Below are positions 1 to 6,581 of a stretch of 8,036 nt of DNA, piece after piece. The notes under the pieces were generated by a model, which worked only from the letters and a program-made list of their open reading frames with translations, did no database searches and was not told the origin of the DNA. The DNA lies in contig JADFSQ010000070.1 of assembly GCA_022560715.1 (NCBI GenBank), forward strand, positions 1 through 8,036. The letters run 5' to 3'. Numbering within the stretch: position 1 is the stretch's first letter; every line of letters begins with the position of its first letter. Origin of the DNA: Bacteroidota bacterium (lineage in GTDB: Bacteria > Bacteroidota > Bacteroidia > Flavobacteriales > Flavobacteriaceae). The position numbers were made by a program, and so were the translations under genes.

Positions 1-92
1 TTCTCATCTTAATTCAAATGAAATAATCATTTAAAAAGATTCCTAAAGCAGATTCTACAGGATATACATTACAAATTTACATGCGTATACTA

Positions 93-108
93 GAAATCTT
101 TAGATTTC
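93..108. repeat. Short perfect inverted repeat upstream of the first promoter
   Basis: Arms GAAATCT (93-99) and AGATTTC (102-108) are perfect reverse complements separated by TT. The repeat ends about 20 bases before the TATA-like box of the first ORF. It could be an operator bound by a dimeric autoregulator, as is common in toxin-antitoxin loci, or a weak hairpin after an upstream gene outside the window. Only the symmetry is seen; the role is inferred. No gene is evident in bases 1-163. Confidence 0.4.
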
Positions 109-122
109 GTTAATAAATCATT

Positions 123-137
123 CAAAAGCTTTATATA
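123..137 (+). promoter_or_regulatory. Archaeal-type BRE/TATA promoter
   Basis: CAAAAG (123-128) followed by CTTTATATA (129-137) has the form of an archaeal factor B recognition element plus TATA box. The TATA centre lies about 31 bases before the ATG at 164. Archaeal transcription normally starts about 25-27 bases downstream of the TATA centre, so the transcript would have a leader of only a few bases. No Shine-Dalgarno motif is present, which fits. In an AT-rich genome such a box can arise by chance, but a second ORF nearby (821) has the same arrangement. Confidence 0.5.
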
Positions 138-163
138 TTAATTATTATATAAGTTTATATAAC

Positions 164-430
164 ATGATAAAAACAACTATCCTACATAGCCCAACATTGG
201 ATTCTGTTATTATGGTAGAGAAAACCATACAGAGATATAGTCAAGAATGTGGGAAATATCAGTTATGGAAGAAATTACCTAGAAAGATGATGTATCAAAC
301 ATTTTCGCTTATTTTGAATTATCTACAAGAATCTGGCAAGATCTTTATAGATAAAGATGGATGTATAATCTGGACATATAATCCAAAAAGGATAAAGAAA
401 TTAATTTCAGAAGAACTTGTCATAAAATGA
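164..430 (+). CDS. Small archaeal-like protein, possible antitoxin partner of a RelE-like toxin
   Basis: This 88-residue protein has an N-terminal LHSPT segment, a run MVEKTIQ, then LWKKLPRKMMYQTF (residues 35-48) and a C-terminal half that looks like a small wing: a helix ILNYLQESGKI followed by a strand pair IDKDG/IIWTYNP (residues 50-74). The layout suggests a compact winged-helix-like fold. I recognise the HSPT...LWKKLP...YQTF...ILxYLxxSGKI pattern from small hypothetical proteins of archaea, particularly small-genome lineages, but know no assigned function. Its stop codon overlaps the next ATG (ATGA, 427-430), implying translational coupling with the RelE-like toxin reading frame. This makes an antitoxin or regulator role plausible but unproven. 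Met1 is preferred over the internal Met17 because the conserved HSPT part lies before Met17 and the promoter box is correctly spaced for it. The frame is intact. Confidence 0.6.
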   Translation: MIKTTILHSPTLDSVIMVEKTIQRYSQECGKYQLWKKLPRKMMYQTFSLILNYLQESGKIFIDKDGCIIWTYNPKRIKKLISEELVIK

Positions 431-760
431 AGGAAATTTTTGTTGCCTTCGTAGATAAGAAGCTGAAGCAGGATTTTGAATTGTTAAAAGAAGGCAAGTT
501 TGAGGACAAACAATTATATGGATATATATAGACAGAGCAATGGATGATCTTAAGAAAAATCCTGCTTGTGGTACAAAAATCCAGAAGTAATTATGGCCTA
601 AAGTTTATGTTCAAAGGTATGGAATTACTAATTTGTGGAAATACGATTTGCCAAATAGTTGGAGGGTTATATACGCAATAGAAACTGATGAAATTAAGAT
701 TATGAATATTATCCTTGATGGTTTGATCATAAGGAATATAATAGAAGATTCAATTACTGA
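427..760 (+). pseudogene. Degraded RelE/ParE-like toxin gene (two frameshifts, one nonsense codon)
   Basis: Reading in three frames reconstructs one continuous protein of about 110 residues. Frame A (427-528) begins MKEIFVAFVDKKLKQ and ends LYGYI just before TAG at 529. Two extra bases in a TATATATA run (about 523-530) then shift to frame B (531-716): DRAMDDLKKNP, CGTKIQK, a TAA at 588-590 where lysine is expected, then LWPKVYVQ, YGITNLWKYDLP and WRVIYAI. One missing base near 717-718 shifts to frame C (719-760): WFDHKEYNRRFNY and a proper TGA stop. The features LWKYDLPxxWRVIY and ILEWFDHKEY are typical, as I recall them, of archaeal RelE-superfamily toxins, which cleave mRNA at the ribosome. 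Three lesions make expression of a full product impossible without recoding. The upstream ORF overlaps by ATGA and would be its partner. The decay in one frame suggests loss of selection on the toxin; sequencing error could explain single indels but not all three easily. Confidence 0.72.
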
Positions 761-790
761 TCATCTTTCTAAGCTAAGCCAAATCCCAAA

Positions 791-799
791 ATTTAAAAA
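791..799 (+). promoter_or_regulatory. TATA-like box before the AlaX-type ORF
   Basis: ATTTAAAAA (791-799), preceded by CCCAAA, has its centre about 26 bases before the ATG at 821. That is the spacing of an archaeal TATA box to a transcription start, so the message would be leaderless. The bases just before the ATG (CAACAAATAC) show no Shine-Dalgarno motif. Chance occurrence in AT-rich DNA cannot be excluded. Confidence 0.4.
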
Positions 800-820
800 T
801 CCTCTTTAAACAACAAATAC

Positions 821-1141
821 ATGACAGAAGCTTTATACCTAAAAGACCATTATCTAAAAGAATTTGAAGCTATAGTAATAGAAGTTCTGGAAGAAAATAA
901 AATAATCTTAAACCAAAGCGCTTTTTATTTCACGTCAGGTGGCCAATTAAACGACACAGGCAAAATTATAAGACTATCAGATAACCAAGAATTCCAAGTA
1001 ACAAACGTAATAAAACAAAACAACATCCTACATGAAGTAGAAAAAGAAGGTTTAAAAAAAGGAGACAAAATAATCATGGCTGCTTTTGGAGGAGGTTTTA
1101 CTTGGGGCTCAATTTATTTAAAATGGGCGTACAACTCATAA
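821..1141 (+). CDS. Chimeric ORF: AlaX N-terminus joined to FabH C-terminus
   Basis: The 106-residue ORF joins parts of two unrelated proteins. Residues 1 to about 82 match the N-terminal beta-barrel part of AlaX-type alanyl-tRNA editing proteins, related to the AlaRS editing region: [15 protein letters not shown], the motif [13 protein letters not shown] (residues 36-48, family form FYPxSGGQxxDxG) and [15 protein letters not shown]. The HxxxH zinc-binding editing motif that should follow is absent, so no deacylase activity is expected. From about residue 85 the sequence is the C-terminus of 3-oxoacyl-ACP synthase [20 protein letters not shown]. The join is in frame at the lysine/glycine-rich stretch LKKGDKI, which I expect in both families at this point. 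The TAA stop is 31 bases before accB, the normal place for fabH in Bacteroidota. The product is unlikely to be functional as either enzyme. Whether the join exists in a cell or is an assembly error cannot be decided here. Confidence 0.8.
   Translation: MTEALYLKDHYLKEFEAIVIEVLEENKIILNQSAFYFTSGGQLNDTGKIIRLSDNQEFQVTNVIKQNNILHEVEKEGLKKGDKIIMAAFGGGFTWGSIYLKWAYNS
1052..1141 (+). pseudogene. fabH: fabH 3' remnant (3-oxoacyl-ACP synthase III C-terminus)
   Basis: The last 20 or so codons of the chimeric ORF encode the closing strand region of FabH, with the hallmark [11 protein letters not shown] and a terminal WAYNS typical of flavobacterial FabH. FabH condenses acetyl-CoA with malonyl-ACP to start fatty acid synthesis. 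Its Cys-His-Asn catalytic triad lies upstream and is entirely missing here. Homology to FabH cannot be placed precisely at its 5' edge, because the LKKGD stretch could belong to either parent; 1052 is the outer limit and about 1073 the inner one. Position directly before accB-accC on the same strand is the expected fabH location. Confidence 0.78.
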
Positions 1142-1172
1142 TATTACAACTAATTAATTTAAACAACTGATT

Positions 1173-1652
1173 ATGAATTTAAAAGACATTCAAAATTTAA
1201 TCAAGTTTGTTGCTAAATCAGGAGCAACTGAGGTTAAACTTGAAATGGATGATGTGAAAATCACCATTAGAACAGGAGATTCTGTAAAAACAGTAGTGCA
1301 ACAAGTTCCAGTTGTTCAGCAAATGCCACAAATAGCACATCCACAATCGGTTATTGCGCCTAATGAAACAACAAATGTTCCGACTGAAACATCGCCGAAA
1401 GATGATTCAAAATACATCACAATAAAATCACCAATAATAGGAACTTTTTATAGAAAACCATCTCCAGACAAACCCTTGTTTGTAGAAGTAGGACAAACTA
1501 TTACAGAAGGAGATGTGCTTTGCGTTATTGAAGCAATGAAACTTTTCAACGAAATAGAATCAGAAGTTTCCGGAAAAATTGTAAAAATACTCGTTGACGA
1601 TTCTTCTCCAGTCGAATTCGACCAACCATTATTTTTAGTAGATCCATCGTAA
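1173..1652 (+). CDS. accB: Biotin carboxyl carrier protein of acetyl-CoA carboxylase
   Basis: AccB carries the biotin that shuttles CO2 between biotin carboxylase (AccC) and the carboxyltransferase to make malonyl-CoA for fatty acid synthesis in the cytoplasm. At 159 residues it has the usual length. Residues 1-35 form the conserved N-terminal region (MNLKDIQNLIKFV...EVKLEMDDVKITI). Residues about 40-80 are a Pro/Gln/Thr-rich flexible linker. Residues 80-159 are the biotinyl domain, with the thumb-containing SPIIGTFYRKPSPDKPLFVEVGQ region and the biotinylation motif EAMKLFNEIE, whose acceptor is Lys123. It lies 31 bases after the fabH remnant and 82 bases before accC, the standard Bacteroidota fabH-accB-accC arrangement. 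No Shine-Dalgarno motif precedes the ATG, as is normal in this phylum. If the upstream junction is real, the gene has lost its native upstream operon and promoter. Confidence 0.96.
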   Translation: MNLKDIQNLIKFVAKSGATEVKLEMDDVKITIRTGDSVKTVVQQVPVVQQMPQIAHPQSVIAPNETTNVPTETSPKDDSKYITIKSPIIGTFYRKPSPDKPLFVEVGQTITEGDVLCVIEAMKLFNEIESEVSGKIVKILVDDSSPVEFDQPLFLVDPS

Positions 1653-1668
1653 TATAAATCCCAACTTT

Positions 1669-1704
1669 CAATTTCCAAATACCAAAGTTATTTTTTGGAA
1701 TTTG
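1669..1704. repeat. Imperfect inverted repeat between accB and accC
   Basis: CAATTTCCAAA (1669-1679) and TTTGGAATTTG (1694-1704) pair over 11 bases with one mismatch around a 14-base loop. They are followed by a T-run (1705-1710) and a tandem GAATATT direct repeat (1711-1724). It may attenuate or process the accB-accC message, or be neutral intergenic sequence. The stem is AT-rich and weak, so a terminator call is not supported. Confidence 0.35.
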
Positions 1705-1734
1705 TTTTTTGAATATTGAATATTTGAAGAATTT

Positions 1735-3087
1735 ATGTTTAAAAAAATACTTATAGCAAACAGAGGAGAAATAGCGCTACGCATTATTAGAACTTGTAGA
1801 GAAATGGGAATTAAATCGGTTGCTGTCTATTCTACTGTAGATGCCGAAAGCCTTCATGTTAAGTTTGCTGATGAAGCAGTTTGTATAGGACCTGCTCCAA
1901 GTAGCGAATCTTATTTAAAAAAGGCAAATATTATTGCTGCTGCCGAAATTACCAATGCAGATGCAATTCATCCGGGATATGGTTTCTTATCTGAAAACGC
2001 AAGATTTTCAAAAATTTGTGAAGAGCATAAAATAAAGTTTATTGGAGCTTCTACAGAAATGATTGACAAAATGGGAGATAAGGCTTCAGCAAAAGCAACT
2101 ATGAAAAAAGCAGGAGTACCATGCGTACCAGGAAGCGATGGCATTATTGAAAATTTTGAAGATTGCAAAAAAACAGCTAAAAAAACAGGATATCCAGTTA
2201 TGCTAAAAGCTACTGCAGGTGGTGGAGGTAAAGGGATGCGAGCAGTTTGGAAGCCAGAAGACTTAAAAGATGCCTGGGATTCAGCAAGACATGAGTCTAA
2301 AGCAGCATTTGGGAACGACGATATGTATATGGAGAAATTGATTGAAGAACCTCGGCATATCGAAATTCAAATTGTAGGCGATTCCAGAGGGAAAGCATGC
2401 CATTTATCCGAAAGAGATTGTTCAATACAACGGCGTCACCAAAAATTAACCGAAGAAGCACCATCCCCATTTATGACCAGTTCGCTTCGTAATAAAATGG
2501 GAAAAGCTGCCGTAAAAGCTGCTGAATTTATTAAATATGAAGGTGCAGGAACTATAGAGTTTTTAGTTGATAAAAACAGAAAATTCTATTTCATGGAAAT
2601 GAACACTCGTATTCAAGTGGAACACCCAATAACCGAACAAGTTATAGGCATAGATTTAATACGAGAGCAAATATTAGTAGCAGCAGGCGTGCCAATATCA
2701 GGTAAAAATTATTTACCAAACATGCATTCAATAGAATGTAGAATTAATGCTGAAGACCCTTTTAACGATTTTAGACCTTCTCCAGGAAAAATAGTTACAC
2801 TACATGCTCCAGGAGGACATGGTGTACGATTAGATACACATGTTTATGCAGGCTATACGATTCCGCCAAATTACGATTCGATGATTGCGAAATTAATTAC
2901 AACAGCACAAACACGCGAAGAAGCAATTAACAAAATGAAACGCGCTCTTGACGAGTTTGTTATAGAAGGTGTTAAGACTACTATTCCGTTTCATCAGCAA
3001 TTAATGAATCATCCTGATTATGTAGCTGGAAATTATACTACTAAATTTATGGAAGATTTTGTAATGGAAAAGCCATTGGAAAACTAA
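1735..3087 (+). CDS. accC: Biotin carboxylase subunit of acetyl-CoA carboxylase
   Basis: AccC performs the ATP- and bicarbonate-dependent carboxylation of biotin on AccB, the first half-reaction of acetyl-CoA carboxylase. The 450-residue length matches the family (about 449 in E. coli). Domains in order: N-terminal Rossmann-like domain beginning [22 protein letters not shown], with [12 protein letters not shown] at residues 77-88; ATP-grasp domain with the glycine-rich loop AGGGGKGM (161-168), EEPRHIEIQ (204-212), the catalytic-loop [13 protein letters not shown] (233-245) and the metal- and bicarbonate-binding [13 protein letters not shown] (286-298); and C-terminal domain with ECRINAEDP (334-342) and YDSMIAKLI (380-388). 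All expected active-site residues appear present, including Lys116, Glu288, Asn290, Arg292 and Glu296. It ends without a fused carrier domain, consistent with the separate accB just upstream. The ATG at 1735 is fixed by the conserved N-terminus. Confidence 0.97.
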   Translation: MFKKILIANRGEIALRIIRTCREMGIKSVAVYSTVDAESLHVKFADEAVCIGPAPSSESYLKKANIIAAAEITNADAIHPGYGFLSENARFSKICEEHKIKFIGASTEMIDKMGDKASAKATMKKAGVPCVPGSDGIIENFEDCKKTAKKTGYPVMLKATAGGGGKGMRAVWKPEDLKDAWDSARHESKAAFGNDDMYMEKLIEEPRHIEIQIVGDSRGKACHLSERDCSIQRRHQKLTEEAPSPFMTSSLRNKMGKAAVKAAEFIKYEGAGTIEFLVDKNRKFYFMEMNTRIQVEHPITEQVIGIDLIREQILVAAGVPISGKNYLPNMHSIECRINAEDPFNDFRPSPGKIVTLHAPGGHGVRLDTHVYAGYTIPPNYDSMIAKLITTAQTREEAINKMKRALDEFVIEGVKTTIPFHQQLMNHPDYVAGNYTTKFMEDFVMEKPLEN

Positions 3088-3219
3088 TGCTTTTGTAGTA
3101 TGCTAGAAAAAAGAATAATTAGTATTAACCAAATGCCTTGGGTTTTAATTCCGGGATTATAAATACGTCTTAATTTTAATTCTTCAATTTCAACTTTTTA
3201 TTAATTTAATTTTTTCAAC

Positions 3220-4359
3220 ATGAGCAATATTATTGTATTAGGCGCAGGTATGATAGGTAGTGCAATAGCAATAGACTTGTCTAAAAAACACAATGTAACA
3301 TTAGCCGACCTTAATCAAAGTGTACTAGAAAAGGTAAAGCAAAAATGCAATAACATTACGATTCTGCAAGTAGATGTCACAAACAAAGAGCAGTTACAAA
3401 AAACCATTAAGCAACACGATTTGGTGGTTTGCGCTGTCCCAGGTTTTTTAGGCTTTAAAACCTTGAAAGCTATTATTGAAGCTGAGATGAATGTAATAGA
3501 CATTTCCTTTTTCCCAGAAAACGCTTTGGAGTTAGATACTTTGGCAAAAGAAAAAAACGTAACAGCAATTATAGATTGTGGAGTTGCACCAGGAATGGAC
3601 AATCTTATTTTAGGATATTATAATGAAAAATTAAAATTAACCGATTTCGAATGTTTAGTTGGTGGCTTACCAAAAGTTAAGAAATGGCCTTTTAACTATA
3701 AAGCCCCATTTTCTCCTATCGATGTTATTGAAGAATACACACGACCGGCACGATATATAGAAAATGGTAAAATCATAACCAGAGAAGCTTTGACAGACTG
3801 TGAATATGTAGAATTTGATAAAGTAGGCACTTTAGAATCCTTCAATTCGGATGGGTTGAGGTCAATAATATATACAATGTCACATATTCCAAACATGAAA
3901 GAAAAAACACTGCGCTATCCAGGACATGTTGAGTACGTAAGGGTTTTAAAAGAAAGCGGTTTTTTTAGTACAGACAATATTGAAGTTGGTGGCAATTCAA
4001 TTTCTCCTTTAGAGTTTACAAGCAAAATTCTTTTTAACGAATGGAAACTTGGCGAAACCGAAGAAGAATTTACAATAATGCGAGTTACAGTAAAAGGTAA
4101 GAATGCTAAAGGACAAACTGAAGAAATTGTTTATCATTTGTACGATGAGTATTGTAATGAAACTCAAACTTCATCGATGGCAAGAACAACAGGTTATACA
4201 GCCACCGCTGCAACCAACTTGTTTTTAGATGGCTTGTTTACAGAAAAAGGAGTTTTTCCTCCTGAGTTAGTAGGAAAACATGAAAAGTGTTTTAAGTATA
4301 TTATATCCTATTTAGAAGAAAGAGGTATTCGATATACTAAAACCTCACGAATATTATAA
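3220..4359 (+). CDS. Lysine 6-dehydrogenase / saccharopine dehydrogenase-family oxidoreductase
   Basis: This 379-residue protein starts with a Rossmann nucleotide-binding motif, VLGAGMIGSAIA (GxGxxG at residues 8-13). An aspartate (Asp30) at the end of the second strand would favour NAD over NADP. The remainder matches the catalytic fold of the saccharopine dehydrogenase family: DCGVAPGMDNLILGY (119-133), LVGGLP (146-151), a segment around YKAPFSPIDVIEEYT, TLRYPGHVEY and MARTTGYTATAAT (320-332). Overall length and these segments resemble Geobacillus-type L-lysine 6-dehydrogenase, which oxidises the epsilon-amino group of lysine to allysine, more than the longer LYS9-like saccharopine reductases. 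The exact substrate is not proven by sequence. A lysine-degradation role is inferred. A 132-base spacer separates it from accC, so it probably has its own promoter, but I see no convincing -33/-7 pair there. It converges on the peptidase gene, with stops 3 bases apart. Confidence 0.85.
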   Translation: MSNIIVLGAGMIGSAIAIDLSKKHNVTLADLNQSVLEKVKQKCNNITILQVDVTNKEQLQKTIKQHDLVVCAVPGFLGFKTLKAIIEAEMNVIDISFFPENALELDTLAKEKNVTAIIDCGVAPGMDNLILGYYNEKLKLTDFECLVGGLPKVKKWPFNYKAPFSPIDVIEEYTRPARYIENGKIITREALTDCEYVEFDKVGTLESFNSDGLRSIIYTMSHIPNMKEKTLRYPGHVEYVRVLKESGFFSTDNIEVGGNSISPLEFTSKILFNEWKLGETEEEFTIMRVTVKGKNAKGQTEEIVYHLYDEYCNETQTSSMARTTGYTATAATNLFLDGLFTEKGVFPPELVGKHEKCFKYIISYLEERGIRYTKTSRIL

Positions 4360-4371
4360 AGATTAATCTTT
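4358..4371. repeat. 14-base perfect palindrome at the convergent gene junction
   Basis: AAAGATTAATCTTT (4358-4371) is its own reverse complement and spans both stop codons of the converging dehydrogenase and peptidase genes. A 5-base stem with a TTAA loop is possible on either transcript, but the stem is AT-only apart from one G-C pair. It is at most a weak bidirectional termination or pausing signal, and the symmetry may be coincidental. Confidence 0.3.
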
Positions 4372-6531
4372 AAGTTTCTCTTGAGTTTTACTTGGCAACA
4401 CTTCAAATCCCATATTGTAAAAAGTAAATGCAAAAATATCGGCATATAGTTCAATAATTTTGCTTACTGGAGTTCCTGCGCCATGACCTGCATCAGTTTC
4501 TATTCTAATTAAAACAGGACTATTTCCAGTTTGTTTACTTTGAAGTTCTGCTGCAAATTTAAAACTATGAGCTGGCACAACTCTATCATCATGATCTCCT
4601 GTTGTGATTAAAGTAGCAGGATATTGCACACCTTCTTTAACATTGTGTACTGGTGAATAGCCTAATAAATAATTAAATATTTCTTTATTCTCTTCAGCCG
4701 TTCCATAGTCATAAGCCCAGCCTGCTCCTGCGGTAAAGGTGTGATATCGCAGCATGTCTAAAACACCAACAGCAGGAAGCGCTACTTTCATTAAATCTGG
4801 ACGTTGTGTCATTGTTGCTCCGACTAATAAACCACCATTAGAGCCTCCTCTTATTGCAAGAAACTCTTTTGAAGTATAATTATTTTCAATCAAATATTCG
4901 GCAGCGGCAATAAAATCGTCAAAAACATTTTGCTTTTTTAGTTTCGTTCCTGCGTTGTGCCACTCTTTTCCATATTCGCCACCACCACGTAAATTAGGTA
5001 CAGCATAAACGCCTCCTTGTTCCATCCAAACTGCATTTGTAATACTAAATGACGGGTTTAAACTTATATTAAACCCTCCGTAACCATAAAGAATTGTTGG
5101 ATTTTCACCATTTAATTCTATACCTTTTTTATGAGTAATAATCATAGGTATTTTAGTTCCATCTTTAGAGTTATAAAACACTTGTTTACTTACATAGTCA
5201 TCACTATTAAACTCAATAGAAGGTTTCCAGTATAATTCAGATTTTCCTGTTTCTATATCGTATTTATAAATACTTGATGGCGTGTTATAATTTGTAAACG
5301 AATAATAGTCTATTTTATCTTCTTTTTTTCCGCCGAAACCATTTGCGTTTCCAACACCTGGCAATTTAATATCACGAATAAAGTTTCCATTGTAGTCGTA
5401 TTGTTTCACTTTAGAAACAGCATCAACCATATATTCAGCAAAGAAATAGCCACCTCCAATTGAAGGCGATAAAACATGTTCGGTTTCTGGAATAAAATCC
5501 ACCCAATTTTCAGAAGTTGGATTAGCAACATCAACCGTCACAATTTTTTTGTTTGGAGCATTTAAGTTCGTAACCAGGTAAAGTTTGCTTCCTACATTGT
5601 CTATAATAGAAGTATCGCTATTAATATGATCTAAAATTGTTACTAATGGACTATTTGGTTTTGATAAGTTTTTAATATACAGTTTGTTTCCAGAAGTTGA
5701 AACCCTTGGCGCAATAATAAGATAGTTATCATCTTCGGTAACTTTAGCATAAATATAGCGATGTTTTTCTTTTTCAATTCCGCCAAAAATCAAAGTATCT
5801 TCTGTCTGTTTTGTTCCTGTTTTGTGATAGTAAACTTTGTGTTGATCGGTTTTTGCAGAGAGTTCGCTTCCTTTTGGCTTGTCGTAACTTGAGTAATAAA
5901 AGCCTTCGTTTTTATACCAAGACATACCACTGAATTTAATATCTATTAAAGTGTCTTCAATTATTGTTTTAGTTTCGGTATTCATAACCAAAATTTTTCT
6001 CCAATCACTGCCACCTTCAGAAATACTATATGCTAAAGTTTTACCATCTTTGGAAAAACTCATGCCACCCAACGAAATTGTTCCATCTTCAGAAAAAGTA
6101 TTTGGGTCTAAAAACACTTCAGCAGTTCCAGAATCTTTATTCTTTTTGTGTCTATATATAACATATTGATTTTGAAGCCCATCGTTTTTGTAAAAATAGC
6201 TGTAGTCGCCTTCATTAAAGGGAGCTCCTACTTTTTCGTAATTCCATAATTTTTCTAATCGTTGCTTAAGCTCTTCTCTAAAGGGGATATTATCTAAATA
6301 ACCAAAAGTAGTTTCGTTTTGAGTTTTAACCCACGCTTCGGTTTCTGCGCTTCTATCGTCTTCTAACCAACGATATGGATCTCTTACATCTGTACCAAAA
6401 TAATTTGTAACAGTATCTACTTTTTTAGTTTCTGGATAATTCACAGTAATAGTTTGAGTTTTTGTTTTTTCGTCTTGTTTACAAGAAAAAAGAAATAGTA
6501 TTAGGGCGAGAGAAGTTACGAGATTCTTCAT
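4363..6531 (-). CDS. Lipoprotein prolyl oligopeptidase (S9A family)
   Basis: This serine peptidase of family S9A cleaves short peptides after proline. The 722-residue product has a lipoprotein signal: positively charged start MKN, a hydrophobic stretch, and lipobox FLFSC with Cys17 as the lipidation site. The mature part starts with [25 protein letters not shown], the family's N-terminal signature. A seven-bladed beta-propeller spans about residues 105-450. The alpha/beta-hydrolase domain follows, with [14 protein letters not shown] (482-495), the nucleophile motif RGGSNGG (Ser564), W605 in [10 protein letters not shown], the acid loop GDHDDRVVP (Asp648, substrate-binding Arg650) and the histidine in DAGHGAG (His683). 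All three catalytic residues are present. Cys17 is followed by KQDE, a possible surface-export signal. The gene lies 50 bases downstream of asd on the same strand and may be cotranscribed; a near-match -7 box, TATCTTTA (6554-6561), could give it its own start. Confidence 0.95.
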   Translation of the reverse strand: MKNLVTSLALILFLFSCKQDEKTKTQTITVNYPETKKVDTVTNYFGTDVRDPYRWLEDDRSAETEAWVKTQNETTFGYLDNIPFREELKQRLEKLWNYEKVGAPFNEGDYSYFYKNDGLQNQYVIYRHKKNKDSGTAEVFLDPNTFSEDGTISLGGMSFSKDGKTLAYSISEGGSDWRKILVMNTETKTIIEDTLIDIKFSGMSWYKNEGFYYSSYDKPKGSELSAKTDQHKVYYHKTGTKQTEDTLIFGGIEKEKHRYIYAKVTEDDNYLIIAPRVSTSGNKLYIKNLSKPNSPLVTILDHINSDTSIIDNVGSKLYLVTNLNAPNKKIVTVDVANPTSENWVDFIPETEHVLSPSIGGGYFFAEYMVDAVSKVKQYDYNGNFIRDIKLPGVGNANGFGGKKEDKIDYYSFTNYNTPSSIYKYDIETGKSELYWKPSIEFNSDDYVSKQVFYNSKDGTKIPMIITHKKGIELNGENPTILYGYGGFNISLNPSFSITNAVWMEQGGVYAVPNLRGGGEYGKEWHNAGTKLKKQNVFDDFIAAAEYLIENNYTSKEFLAIRGGSNGGLLVGATMTQRPDLMKVALPAVGVLDMLRYHTFTAGAGWAYDYGTAEENKEIFNYLLGYSPVHNVKEGVQYPATLITTGDHDDRVVPAHSFKFAAELQSKQTGNSPVLIRIETDAGHGAGTPVSKIIELYADIFAFTFYNMGFEVLPSKTQEKLKD

Positions 6532-6581
6532 TTTGAATTTTTTTAGATTTTTTTAAAGATACTATAAAACGAAGAAAGAAT

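Noticed and set aside
821..1141. A genuine new two-domain protein combining tRNA editing and fatty acid synthesis
   Set aside because: Both halves are incomplete and lack all catalytic residues: the AlaX HxxxH motif and the FabH Cys-His-Asn triad. A designed fusion would retain at least one active site.
1705..1724. T-run after the accB-accC inverted repeat as an intrinsic terminator
   Set aside because: The stem is AT-rich with a mismatch and a 14-base loop, and accC normally is expressed with accB.
3088..3219. Promoter for the lysine dehydrogenase-like gene
   Set aside because: TAATTTTA is one mismatch from the -7 consensus, but no -33 element lies at a proper distance; similar strings are common in AT-rich spacers.
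4358..4371. Palindrome at the convergent stop codons as a strong bidirectional terminator
   Set aside because: The stem is only five pairs, nearly all A-T, and no GC-rich hairpin with a T-tract is formed; recorded only as a repeat.
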